10,993 bases of DNA from Clostridiales bacterium (GCA_019423835.1 JAHZAR010000003.1:54098-65090); one strand, 5' to 3'. Numbered from the stretch's first letter, positions 1 to 6,419 are shown. Translations and numbers: made by a program. The notes: generated from the letters alone by a model not told the origin.

Positions 1-395
1 AATGGATCCTTTCCAAACACGCTCTCATGAACCGGGATTCCGTCAATATAGTGGATTCCGTTTCTGGTCACCCGGTTCATTCTCGGAAATGCCGGAAGAA
101 AATGGAGGGTATGCTTCCCGGTGGCATCGAGGACCGCTTTTAATTCACTTCCGATATTTCCTCTGAGCGCTGAGTCTGTCTTTTTATATAGATACGGGAT
201 CCCGCTCTCATAGGCTCTCCTGGCTATGCCGTAGACCATGCGGTAGGCATCTTCCGGCCTCACATGCCTTGTCTCTGCCACCAGCACCAGAACCTGAACC
301 TCTTTTCCGGCCCGGCTGAAATCATACTCCATATTTGTAACTACTGTATCAAGTGCGCCAGTGAAATCATCTGCAATAACCAATAATTTCACCAT
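1..395 (-). CDS. Four-carbon acid sugar kinase (DUF1537 family), N-terminal part, cut by the window edge
   Basis: I translated this partial gene directly from the minus strand; 131 codons are present. The ATG at 395-393 is preceded by AAAGGA about nine bases upstream. The N-terminus reads MVKLLVIADDFTGALDT, followed by KKTDSALRGNIGSE at residues 71-84. Both are hallmarks of the DUF1537 N-terminal domain (OtnK/DtnK-type kinases), which phosphorylate four-carbon sugar acids such as threonate or erythronate for cytosolic catabolism. The substrate cannot be told from this part. In family members I remember, ALDT is followed by a GVQFA-like helix of roughly 14 residues before the next strand. Here ALDT runs straight into VVTNMEYDF, so a short in-frame deletion is suspected. 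The frame is otherwise open to the edge. The family assignment is firm; the deletion is inferred from memory of the family. Confidence 0.85.
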   Translation of the reverse strand, partial: MVKLLVIADDFTGALDTVVTNMEYDFSRAGKEVQVLVLVAETRHVRPEDAYRMVYGIARRAYESGIPYLYKKTDSALRGNIGSELKAVLDATGKHTLHFLPAFPRMNRVTRNGIHYIDGIPVHESVFGKDP

Positions 396-447
396 AGTCA
401 ATGTTCCTTTCTGTGCTCCCGCGAGCATCAGTGACTTTTTTTTCTTT

Positions 448-476
448 ATTCTACCTAAGATGTCCTGCACACACAA
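448..476 (-). promoter_or_regulatory. Promoter of the DUF1537 kinase gene
   Basis: On the minus strand TTGTGT (476-471) is followed after exactly 17 bases by TAGAAT (453-448). Transcription would start near 440, about 45 bases before the ATG. The -10 box matches the consensus at five of six positions; the -35 box is weaker, which suits an activated or regulated promoter. Confidence 0.5.
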
Positions 477-505
477 CCTTTTGCCCCTGCCTTTTTGTTT
501 AAATT

Positions 506-525
506 TGAAACAAAAATTTGTTTCA
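506..525. promoter_or_regulatory. Operator-like inverted repeat upstream of the DUF1537 kinase
   Basis: TGAAACAAAAATTTGTTTCA is a perfect 9-bp inverted repeat around a 2-base centre, about 30 bases upstream of the kinase -35 box. A related but shorter element (TTTCA-TAT-TGAAA, 558-570) lies 33 bases further on. Position and symmetry suggest a binding site for a dimeric regulator, probably an activator of the kinase gene. The regulator is unknown. Confidence 0.45.
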
Positions 526-662
526 TTTTCAAGTTCCTTCATATTGTCAAAAAATCGTTTCATATTGAAATCATCGGTATTCTGTATGTCCCCATCAGAG
601 GTCTTTGTCAAGGGATGGAGCTCTCTTTGCCTGTATTTTTCCACACGCAGTTTTTTCTGCCC

Positions 663-691
663 TTGACACCCCGAAACGCCAATGATAGTAT
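663..691 (+). promoter_or_regulatory. Strong sigma-A-type promoter of thrH
   Basis: A perfect TTGACA (663-668) is followed after 17 bases by TAGTAT (686-691). The start point would be near 698, giving a leader of about 53 bases before the thrH ATG. This is one of the two best matches to the vegetative promoter consensus in the window and predicts steady expression. Confidence 0.8.
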
Positions 692-750
692 TTTCTGTAA
701 CAGCCTGCTGCCGGCGACTGCAGTATAAAAAGAAAGAGGAGGACTTGGGT

Positions 751-1362
751 ATGTATATTGTATGTTTGGATATGGAGGGAGTTCTGGTTCCTGAAATCTG
801 GATTGAATTTGCAAAGGCCAGCAATATCCCGGAACTTACGCGCACCACAAGAGATGAACCGGACTATAACCGTCTAATGCGGTGGAGGCTTGACATTTTG
901 AAGCAGCACGGGCTGGGTCTCAGGCAGATACAGGAAACCATCTCAGCCATTGATCCGCTGCCGGGCGCAAAGGAATTTCTTGACGAGCTGCGCTCTTTTA
1001 CCCAGGTAGTCGTTCTCAGCGATACCTTTGAGGAATTTGCCATGCCTCTGATGAAAAAGCTGGGCTACCCAACTCTTTTATGCAACAGCCTGGAAGTGGC
1101 CCCGGACGGCACAATCACGGATTTCAAAATGAGGGTGGAACATTCCAAGCTCACAACAGTTCGTGCGCTTCAGTCCATCGGCTATAAAACCATCGCCAGC
1201 GGTGACAGCTACAATGATCTGGACATGATACGGGCAAGCCATGCCGGCTTTCTCTTCAGAAGCCCTGAAAGCATTCGCTCCTCTGTTCCGGACATTCCGG
1301 CCTATGAGACCTTCGACGAGCTGCTGTCTGCTGTCAGAGAAGCTGTGAAGCAGGGAGATTAA
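751..1362 (+). CDS. thrH: Phosphoserine/homoserine phosphotransferase ThrH
   Basis: The 203-residue protein belongs to the HAD superfamily and closely resembles ThrH of Pseudomonas aeruginosa along its length. That enzyme hydrolyses phosphoserine and can pass the phosphate to homoserine, linking serine and threonine synthesis in the cytosol. The nucleophile motif is CLDMEGVLVPEIW with Asp7 and Glu9. Motif II is LSDT at 89-92, Lys133 is the likely motif III lysine, and GDSYND (151-156) carries the Mg-binding aspartates. I chose the ATG at 751 because AAGAGGAGG ends eight bases before it and family members start at this point; an upstream ATG at 682 lies inside the promoter. The gene stands alone, with no thrB, thrC or ser genes nearby. 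The family is certain; phosphotransferase versus plain phosphatase activity is inferred. Confidence 0.9.
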   Translation: MYIVCLDMEGVLVPEIWIEFAKASNIPELTRTTRDEPDYNRLMRWRLDILKQHGLGLRQIQETISAIDPLPGAKEFLDELRSFTQVVVLSDTFEEFAMPLMKKLGYPTLLCNSLEVAPDGTITDFKMRVEHSKLTTVRALQSIGYKTIASGDSYNDLDMIRASHAGFLFRSPESIRSSVPDIPAYETFDELLSAVREAVKQGD

Positions 1363-1385
1363 CGGTTCCGCCGCCCTTTTTCCGT

Positions 1386-1416
1386 CAGCTTCCGCCTTTA
1401 TAGGAATCGGAAGCTG
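1386..1416 (+). terminator. Hairpin downstream of thrH, weak terminator candidate
   Basis: CAGCTTCCG (1386-1394) pairs perfectly with CGGAAGCTG (1408-1416) around a 13-base loop, 24 bases after the thrH stop. There is no T-run after it, so it may act as an mRNA-stabilising hairpin or a poor terminator rather than a standard intrinsic one. Confidence 0.4.
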
Positions 1417-1587
1417 CCGGAGAATCTGTTCTGACCCTGTTCTGTCCCTTTCTCAGCTCTTCCTGAGTTCAGGTATCTCATTTCAAAATTTGGTTATGAT
1501 TTCTTTAGTTTTCCGTAAGATTGATTTAGAAGTTTTTTAGAGAATAGACAAAAATTGGACACATTTATCCCTTATTATAATTCCTGT

Positions 1588-1765
1588 AAACAACAAGAGG
1601 CCAATGAATACGGAATATGCGCGCATTGCTTCATTGGGCTCGCCTAACAACAATTTCCTTTATATAGATTTTCTGGAACCCTTTTCCTTTCCCCCCTTTT
1701 ACGTTTCAGAAAAAACGGGAGCACTGCATGATATGGCGCAATCGCCTGGCAGTGCTCCTCTTTTA
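1588..1765 (+). ncRNA. Possible small RNA transcribed toward the map terminator
   Basis: A perfect TATAAT (1576-1581) with a TTGGAC only 15 bases upstream would start a transcript near 1588. That RNA could fold CCAATGA (1601-1607) with TCATTGG (1631-1637), enclosing the palindrome ATGCGCGCAT (1617-1626). It would end at the hairpin at 1718-1758, which is followed on this strand by TCTTTTACTGTTTT. The predicted length is about 180 bases. A 94-residue frame from ATG 1604 with AAGAGG just before it runs through the hairpin and encodes nothing recognisable. I match no known RNA family; this is a hypothesis only. Confidence 0.25.
1711..1764 (-). terminator. map: Intrinsic terminator of map, possibly bidirectional
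   Basis: GGAGCACTGC (1718-1727) pairs perfectly with GCAGTGCTCC (1749-1758), with a smaller inner GGCG/CGCC stem (1735-1738, 1743-1746). On the minus strand the stem is followed by a run of T (complement of 1711-1715), the expected layout for ending the map transcript about 85 bases after its stop. T-rich sequence on the plus side could also stop rightward transcripts. Confidence 0.8.
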
Positions 1766-1841
1766 CTGTTTTCGATTCTTTTCTTTTGCAGGGACTGTCC
1801 TGAATCAGCTGATGCCCTCCTGCTGTCACCCGGCAGCCTCC

Positions 1842-2714
1842 CTACCAGCACAGGACCTCGTGGCCACTCTCTGTCACAAGCACCATGATCTCCCACTGGG
1901 CAGACGGTTTTCCGTCCTCTGTGTAGACGCCCCATCCGTCGCTGTCATCTACATAGACCTCAGAGCCGCCCATGTTCACCATCGGCTCAATCGTGAAAAT
2001 CATTCCTGGCGCCATCATCATTCCGGTGCCTCTTTCCCCAATATAGCCTACCCACGGTTCCTCATGGAACTCCAGCCCCACTCCATGGCCTCCAATCTCA
2101 CGGACAACGCTGTAGCCATTCTTTACTGCGTGCTCATTGACCGCATGGGCCATATCTCCTAAAAATCCCCAGGGTTTTACCTCCTTGAGACCCAGTTCCA
2201 CGCACTCCTTCACCACTTCCACCAGGCGCTTCTTCTCAGGGCTGACTTCTCCGATGCAGAACATGCGGGAGGAGTCAGAGTAATATCCATTATATATAGT
2301 AGAGACATCTACATTGATGATATCCCCTTCCTTTAAGACTGTCTCCTCTGAGGGGATTCCATGGCACACCTGGTCGTCGATGGAGGTGCAGACACTTTTG
2401 GGAAATCCCTCATACCCAAGAGGAGCCGGAATTCCCCCCATCCTCGTGGTTTCATCGTACACCCACTGATCAATCTGGGCTGTTGTAACACCTGCCCTGA
2501 TATGCTCAGCTACATAGTCCAGTACCGCAATATTAATTCTGCAGCTCTCCTTTATCTTCTCGATCTGCTCCGGCGTTTTGATCATATCATGGGACGGAAT
2601 GAAATGTCCCTCCCTGGCTGCCGCCTCCAGCTTTTCATCAAATGCCTCATGGCAGTGCTTATACTTTTTCCCGCTGCCGCACCAGCAGGCATCATTTCTT
2701 CCCAGTTTTTTCAT
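1842..2714 (-). CDS. map: Type I methionine aminopeptidase with N-terminal SEC-C zinc motif
   Basis: The 290-residue enzyme removes the initiator methionine from new proteins in the cytosol. The dimetal site is complete: Asp136 (INVDVS), Asp147 (SDSSRMF), His210 (GGHGVG), Glu243 (FTIEP) and Glu275 (QWEIMV). His118 (VCHGIPS) and His217 (EFHEEPW) are the conserved substrate-side histidines. Residues 1-22 form a SEC-C motif (Cys10, Cys12, Cys21, His22), a small zinc-binding tag also found on SecA, which in other proteins contacts the ribosome or SecB. About 40 N-terminal residues, including this tag, explain why the protein exceeds the roughly 250 residues of plain type I enzymes. The ATG at 2714 has AAGGGA about 12 bases upstream. 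The gene is monocistronic, between its own promoter and terminator, and divergent from the kinase operon. Such tagged forms are common in clostridia, often as a second map copy outside the ribosomal protein cluster. Confidence 0.95.
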   Translation of the reverse strand: MKKLGRNDACWCGSGKKYKHCHEAFDEKLEAAAREGHFIPSHDMIKTPEQIEKIKESCRINIAVLDYVAEHIRAGVTTAQIDQWVYDETTRMGGIPAPLGYEGFPKSVCTSIDDQVCHGIPSEETVLKEGDIINVDVSTIYNGYYSDSSRMFCIGEVSPEKKRLVEVVKECVELGLKEVKPWGFLGDMAHAVNEHAVKNGYSVVREIGGHGVGLEFHEEPWVGYIGERGTGMMMAPGMIFTIEPMVNMGGSEVYVDDSDGWGVYTEDGKPSAQWEIMVLVTESGHEVLCW

Positions 2715-2760
2715 TTTCTGCGCTTCCCTTCTTCATTGGACATTTTATTTCAATATCTGA

Positions 2761-2789
2761 AGTCTATCACATAGGCCCGGAAAAATCAA
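2761..2789 (-). promoter_or_regulatory. map: Promoter of map
   Basis: On the minus strand TTGATT (2789-2784) and TAGACT (2766-2761) are 17 bases apart, and a TG one base upstream of the -10 box makes it an extended -10. The start would be near 2754, about 40 bases before the ATG. The -35 box lies inside the palindrome at 2776-2799. Confidence 0.5.
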
Positions 2790-2799
2790 TTTTTCCGGG
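2776..2799. repeat. 24-bp perfect inverted repeat between map and the sensor kinase operon
   Basis: CCCGGAAAAAT (2776-2786) is repeated in inverted form as ATTTTTCCGGG (2789-2799) around a central CA. It covers the map -35 box, so it may be an operator. On the plus strand it is followed by a T-rich stretch (2801-2817), which also gives it the look of an intrinsic terminator, although no rightward gene ends here. Both readings remain open. Confidence 0.55.
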
Positions 2800-2841
2800 A
2801 TTTTATCATATTTTTTACTATTCTTTTTTCTCTGAAACAGG

Positions 2842-2847
2842 TATAAT
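2842..2847 (+). promoter_or_regulatory. -10 box of the sensor kinase/response regulator operon
   Basis: A perfect TATAAT lies 67 bases before the kinase ATG. The region 17 bases upstream (TATTCT) is a poor -35 box, which suggests that the promoter may need an activator. The leader contains a bulged stem between CTGACGGC (2860s) and GCCGCTCAG (2882-2890) and then the AGGAGA ribosome binding site at 2901. Confidence 0.5.
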
Positions 2848-2914
2848 GAAAGTTAAGCCCTGACGGCAGCAATACTCTTCAGCCGCTCAGACTGCGCAAT
2901 AGGAGAAATCATAA

Positions 2915-4027
2915 ATGAAAAAATACAAGAACAAACTGTTTCTCTTTCTGAAGTCACAGACCTTGCTTTCCAATACCATTATCATGCTGGCTCTGCTGTT
3001 TACAGCCACAGCAGTTTCCTTTTTCTTTTTTGCGAAAATGGAAGCTCCGTCATCCAGCATCAGTCTGTGCTACATTCTGGCTCTGTTCCTGACAGCCAGA
3101 TATACATCAGGATATTTCTATGGAATCCTGTCAGCCCTGGTAGGAGTCGTATGCGTGAACTTTCTGTTCACCTACCCGTACTTTGAGCTGAACTTTACAC
3201 TGAGCGGATATCCCATGACCTTTATCGCCATGATCACGATCTCCATTATCACAAGTGCCCTGACCACCAATATCAAGGAGCAGGCCCGAATCATCTCCGA
3301 GAGGGAAAAAATGCTCATGGAGGCAGAAAAGGAAAAGATGAGGGCAAATCTTCTGCGGGCTATCTCCCACGATATCCGGACGCCTCTTACCAGCATTATC
3401 GGTTCCAGCACCGTTTATCTGGAGAACGAGACATCCCTCAGCGAATCAGATAAAAAAGCACTTGTGAGCCACATTCTGGAGGACTCCAACTGGCTTTTAA
3501 ATATGGTGGAAAACCTTTTGTCCGTCACCCGCATCAACAATGAAACGGCGAAGGTAAACACCTCTATGGAGCCGGTGGAAGAGGTAATCGGGGAATCCAT
3601 CAGCCGCCTGAAGAAACGCATTCCGGACGCGCAGGTGAAGGTAAGCGTACCGGACGAGTTCCTGATGATACCCATGGATGCGATTCTCATTGAACAGGTA
3701 TTAATCAATCTGATGGAGAACGCAATCGTACACTCCAAAAGCACAAAGCCTATTGAAATCTTTGCAGAGGCGGAATCCTCCTTTGTCACCTTCCATGTGA
3801 GGGACTATGGAATCGGAATCCCTCCGGAAAAGCTGAAAACCATATTCGACGGCTCCTCCTCCACTGCCAGTACGTCCACCGACGGGCGAAAGGGGATGGG
3901 AATCGGGCTTTCCATCTGCAAGACCATTATCACCGCTCACGGCGGCACGCTGACCGCTGTCAACCATTCTGACGGGGCGGAATTTTATTTTACACTTCCA
4001 AAGGGGGAACAAAGCATTGACACATAA
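2915..4027 (+). CDS. Short KdpD-like membrane sensor histidine kinase (DUF4118)
   Basis: The 370-residue protein has a DUF4118-type membrane domain with about four hydrophobic segments between residues 20 and 116, then a charged linker (120-145, likely coiled coil). The kinase core follows: H-box RAISHDIRTPLTS with His152, N-box LINLMENA with Asn269, G1 box DYGIGIP (297-303) and GMGIGL (327-332). It acts by ATP-dependent autophosphorylation at the inner face of the membrane, then passes phosphate to the partner regulator encoded next. Full KdpD proteins are near 900 residues and carry an N-terminal KdpD sensor domain, a USP domain and a GAF domain; all three are absent here. No kdpFABC genes are in the window, so a role in potassium or turgor sensing is only an analogy. 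AGGAGA at 2901-2906 supports the ATG at 2915. Confidence 0.88.
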   Translation: MKKYKNKLFLFLKSQTLLSNTIIMLALLFTATAVSFFFFAKMEAPSSSISLCYILALFLTARYTSGYFYGILSALVGVVCVNFLFTYPYFELNFTLSGYPMTFIAMITISIITSALTTNIKEQARIISEREKMLMEAEKEKMRANLLRAISHDIRTPLTSIIGSSTVYLENETSLSESDKKALVSHILEDSNWLLNMVENLLSVTRINNETAKVNTSMEPVEEVIGESISRLKKRIPDAQVKVSVPDEFLMIPMDAILIEQVLINLMENAIVHSKSTKPIEIFAEAESSFVTFHVRDYGIGIPPEKLKTIFDGSSSTASTSTDGRKGMGIGLSICKTIITAHGGTLTAVNHSDGAEFYFTLPKGEQSIDT

Positions 4028-4727
4028 AATTTCTATTTTATTAGTGGAGGATGAGCCGAACATCTGCGGATTCATCACTGCCGCCCTGGCCTCCCACGAC
4101 TACAAAATCACTCTGGCTCATACGGGAAAGGATGCTCTGTCCATCATCACTTCTCTCTGTCCGGATCTGATTCTTCTCGATCTGGGACTGCCGGATATAG
4201 ACGGCATGGAGATTATCCGCCAGGTGAGGACGTGGGCAAGCATTCCGATCATCGTCATCTCCGCGCGCACACAGGAGCAGGAAAAGGTGACTGCCCTCGA
4301 TCTGGGCGCTGACGATTACCTGACCAAACCCATCGGGACCTCTGAGCTTCTTGCCCGGATCCGTACAGCCATGCGCCACAGCAACAAGCTGAACACAGAC
4401 TCCCTTCTGTACAAGAGGCCTTTCCAGGCGAAGGATCTGATCATTGACTTTGAGAAGCATCTGGTAACTTTAAACGGAAATGAGATCCACCTGACGCAGA
4501 ATGAGTTTAAGATTATTTCCCTTCTGGCCAAAAATTCCGGCCGAGTTATGACTTATGACTCGATTATTGAAAACATCTGGGGGCCATACGCAGACGGGGA
4601 CAACAGCATCCTGAGGGTAAATATGGCGCATATCAGAAGAAAGCTGGAAAAGAATCCGGCAGAACCGGAATATATCTTTACTGAGATAGGGATCGGGTAT
4701 CGGATGATTGAAGATGAGATGAATTAA
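4017..4727 (+). CDS. KdpE-like OmpR-family response regulator, TTG start
   Basis: The 236-residue protein has a receiver domain (about 4-120) with the acidic pair Glu11/Asp12, phosphoacceptor Asp55 (LILLDLGLPD), Ser82 in the switch position and Lys104 (YLTKP). A winged-helix DNA-binding domain follows (about 136-233). Sequence and layout are closest to KdpE. It would be phosphorylated by the kinase encoded just upstream and then bind promoter DNA. The start is a TTG at 4017, inside the last codons of the kinase gene (11-base overlap). AAGGGGG at 4001-4007 is well placed for it, while the next possible start, a GTG further in, would cut into the first strand of the receiver. The overlap implies translational coupling and matched amounts of the two proteins. 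The target genes are not evident here. Confidence 0.9.
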   Translation: MTHKISILLVEDEPNICGFITAALASHDYKITLAHTGKDALSIITSLCPDLILLDLGLPDIDGMEIIRQVRTWASIPIIVISARTQEQEKVTALDLGADDYLTKPIGTSELLARIRTAMRHSNKLNTDSLLYKRPFQAKDLIIDFEKHLVTLNGNEIHLTQNEFKIISLLAKNSGRVMTYDSIIENIWGPYADGDNSILRVNMAHIRRKLEKNPAEPEYIFTEIGIGYRMIEDEMN

Positions 4728-4784
4728 TCCGGATCAGGACAGCCCGGCAGGCCGGATGGTGCAGAGCGCAGCTCCCGGCAGAAA

Positions 4785-4841
4785 AAGAGCCCTGGAAATC
4801 AGGCAGTGATTCCGCCTGATTTCCAGGGCTCTTCCTTTTTT
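4785..4841. terminator. Strong bidirectional terminator between the response regulator and ZIP genes
   Basis: A perfect 20-bp stem (4785-4804 with 4814-4833) encloses a 9-base loop. It is flanked by an A-run at 4782-4786 and a T-run at 4836-4841, so it can end transcription from both convergent operons. It is the strongest hairpin in the window. Confidence 0.93.
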
Positions 4842-5616
4842 ACCCAAGCGCCACATCCAGTGCCATCATCACCGCAAACCCAATGGCAAATCCTATAGTG
4901 GCTATATTGCTGTGCTCTCCCTCACTGGCCTCTGGAATCAGCTCCTCCACCACCACATAGATCATGGCTCCGGCTGCAAAAGCAAGAAGATACGGCAGTA
5001 CCTCTGATACCTGGGATGCCAGAAGAATAGCCAGAGCCGCTCCGGCCGGCTCCACAATCCCGGAGAGCATTCCCGCCATAAAGGCTTTAAATCTGCCGGC
5101 CCCCGCGCTTCTGAGGGGGAAGGAAATGATAATTCCTTCCGGAAAATTCTGAATTGCAATTCCTATGGACAGAGCCAGGGCTCCTGCCATGCTGATCTGC
5201 CCGCTCCCGGAGAGAACTCCCGCATAGGCCGCACCGGCTGCAGCTCCTTCAGGAAAATTGTGAAGAGTTACTGCCAGCATGAGAAGCGTTGTTCTCTGAA
5301 GCCGGCTCTTGGGCCCCTCGGGCTGTGAAGTTCCCAGATGCAGGTGTGGGATCGCCTTATCCATCGCCAGCAGGAAGACAACTCCGATTAAAAATCCGAT
5401 CACTGCCGGCAGGAAGGCAAATTTCCCCAGTCCTGAAGACATGTCCATAGCCGGAATCAGAAGCGACCACACAGATGCCGCCACCATCACTCCCGATGCG
5501 AAGCCCAGAAGTGCCTTCTGGACAAGGGGGCCAATCTCTTTTTTCAGAAAAAATACTCCCGCTGCTCCCAGCGTTGTCCCGATAAACGGGATCATCAAGC
5601 CAATTATAACATTCAT
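4840..5616 (-). CDS. ZIP-family divalent metal transporter (GufA-like)
   Basis: The 258-residue membrane protein has about eight hydrophobic segments. The paired metal-binding motifs of ZIP proteins are clear: LHNFPEG in segment four (His119, Asn120, Glu123) and IQNFPEG in segment five (Gln146, Asn147, Glu150). VEEL near 223-226 supplies further acidic ligands in a late helix. Glutamine instead of histidine in segment five is the pattern of GufA/BbZIP-type carriers. The loop after segment three has HLH (91-93). It probably imports zinc, iron or manganese across the plasma membrane; the metal cannot be read from sequence. The ATG at 5616 has AAGGAG eight bases upstream, and the longer upstream frame has no support. 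The gene starts 71 bases after the CAP-protein gene with no promoter visible between them, so they are probably cotranscribed. Confidence 0.92.
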   Translation of the reverse strand: MNVIIGLMIPFIGTTLGAAGVFFLKKEIGPLVQKALLGFASGVMVAASVWSLLIPAMDMSSGLGKFAFLPAVIGFLIGVVFLLAMDKAIPHLHLGTSQPEGPKSRLQRTTLLMLAVTLHNFPEGAAAGAAYAGVLSGSGQISMAGALALSIGIAIQNFPEGIIISFPLRSAGAGRFKAFMAGMLSGIVEPAGAALAILLASQVSEVLPYLLAFAAGAMIYVVVEELIPEASEGEHSNIATIGFAIGFAVMMALDVALG

Positions 5617-5687
5617 ATTTTTACTCCTTTTTGCCGCCAGGTCCCGGTGGCGCAGGGCGCTGCCCATCCCGCTCCCCCTCTCTCCAG

Positions 5688-6419
5688 CTACTGGATAAAT
5701 AGCTGAACCCAGTAATGGACCCCGTTTTCCACATAGCAGGCTGCTCCTGTTTTTGTATACCCTTCCTTCAGGAGATTCGCCCGATGCCCTTCTGAGTTTA
5801 GCCAGTCCTCCATCACCTCCCCAGAAGTGAACTGCCCTTGGGCAATATTTTCTCCCCATGCCATTGTGACAATACCGGCTTCATCGATAACCGTTTTCCA
5901 GCTTCTCCCATCCGGCCTTGTATGTGCAAAATTTTTCCCGATTTCCACCGCGCGTGTGCGGGCGCATCCTGCCAGACTCTCATCCCATTCCAGCGTTCCC
6001 ACTCCTGCCTCTGTTCTGGCCTCATTTGTGAGCTTCAGCACTTCCCGCTCACTCTCCTCATCAAAATGCCCTGATAGCTGCGCCTCTTTTCTCGTATCTG
6101 TCTCACTGACTATTTTACCGGTGCTGTCTATCTGGTAATAGATTCCATTCTCTTCAAAGGAATTCATCCTGAGGCTCCCGTCTGAATTGAGATAGTACCG
6201 ATCGCCGGACACATATATTAACCCTGTAGCCATATTTCCGTTTCCTGAAAAATAGTACCAGTTTCCGCGGGTGTACTTCCATGCGTTTCTCAGGGGACTG
6301 CCATCTTCGTAATATTTCCAGCCCCCATTTTCATACTGCCAGCTTCCCGCCAGAGACGGAAAAATCGTCGCTGCACTGAATACTGCCGTCATTAAAATCA
6401 CTGCCGCCTTACGTCTCAT
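5688..6419 (-). CDS. Secreted CAP-domain protein with cell-wall-binding repeats
   Basis: The 243-residue protein starts with a signal peptide (MRRK, hydrophobic 5-22, likely cleavage after PSLA at 24). Residues 25-105 carry Trp/Tyr-rich repeats (WQYENGGWKYYEDG, WKYTRGNWYYFSGNG, GDRYYLNSDG), which resemble choline-binding or glucan-binding modules that hold proteins on the cell wall. Residues about 125-243 form a CAP/SCP domain of the YkwD type, with the conserved His166 (FAHTRPDG), Glu190 (WGENIA) and His212 (SEGHRANLL). Such proteins sit at the cell surface; their biochemical activity in bacteria is mostly unknown. The ATG at 6419 has GGAGG six bases upstream and begins the signal peptide, so I prefer it to the 53-codon-longer frame. 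The 130-base leader can form a GCAGCC/GGCTGC stem (6459-6483). The gene is probably cotranscribed with the ZIP transporter downstream. Confidence 0.92.
   Translation of the reverse strand: MRRKAAVILMTAVFSAATIFPSLAGSWQYENGGWKYYEDGSPLRNAWKYTRGNWYYFSGNGNMATGLIYVSGDRYYLNSDGSLRMNSFEENGIYYQIDSTGKIVSETDTRKEAQLSGHFDEESEREVLKLTNEARTEAGVGTLEWDESLAGCARTRAVEIGKNFAHTRPDGRSWKTVIDEAGIVTMAWGENIAQGQFTSGEVMEDWLNSEGHRANLLKEGYTKTGAACYVENGVHYWVQLFIQ

Larger units (their letters stand above)
396..750. other. Divergent intergenic region, DUF1537 kinase / thrH
   Basis: This 355-base stretch holds the leftward kinase promoter, two TGAAAC/GTTTCA-type palindromes and the rightward thrH promoter. Open frames of 68-101 residues cross it on both strands, but none has a convincing ribosome binding site or recognisable protein content. 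I see no RNA gene. Confidence 0.6.
1363..1841. other. Intergenic region between convergent thrH and map
   Basis: No protein gene is supported in these 479 bases. From left to right it holds the thrH hairpin, an AT-rich stretch with three TTTAG repeats (starting at 1504, 1525 and 1536), a TATAAT box at 1576-1581, a small structured segment at 1601-1637 and the map terminator at 1711-1764. Confidence 0.6.

Noticed and set aside
1604..1888. 94-residue frame starting with ATG and preceded by AAGAGG
   Set aside because: It runs through the map terminator into the antisense of map and has no recognisable domain; the region is better seen as a possible RNA.
2854..2914. Possible riboswitch in the sensor kinase leader
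   Set aside because: The leader is only about 60 bases with one bulged stem and shows none of the conserved motifs of known potassium or c-di-AMP riboswitches.
5617..5859. N-terminal extension of the ZIP transporter by 81 residues
   Set aside because: It overlaps the CAP gene end, lacks hydrophobic or conserved content, and a clear AAGGAG site marks the shorter start.
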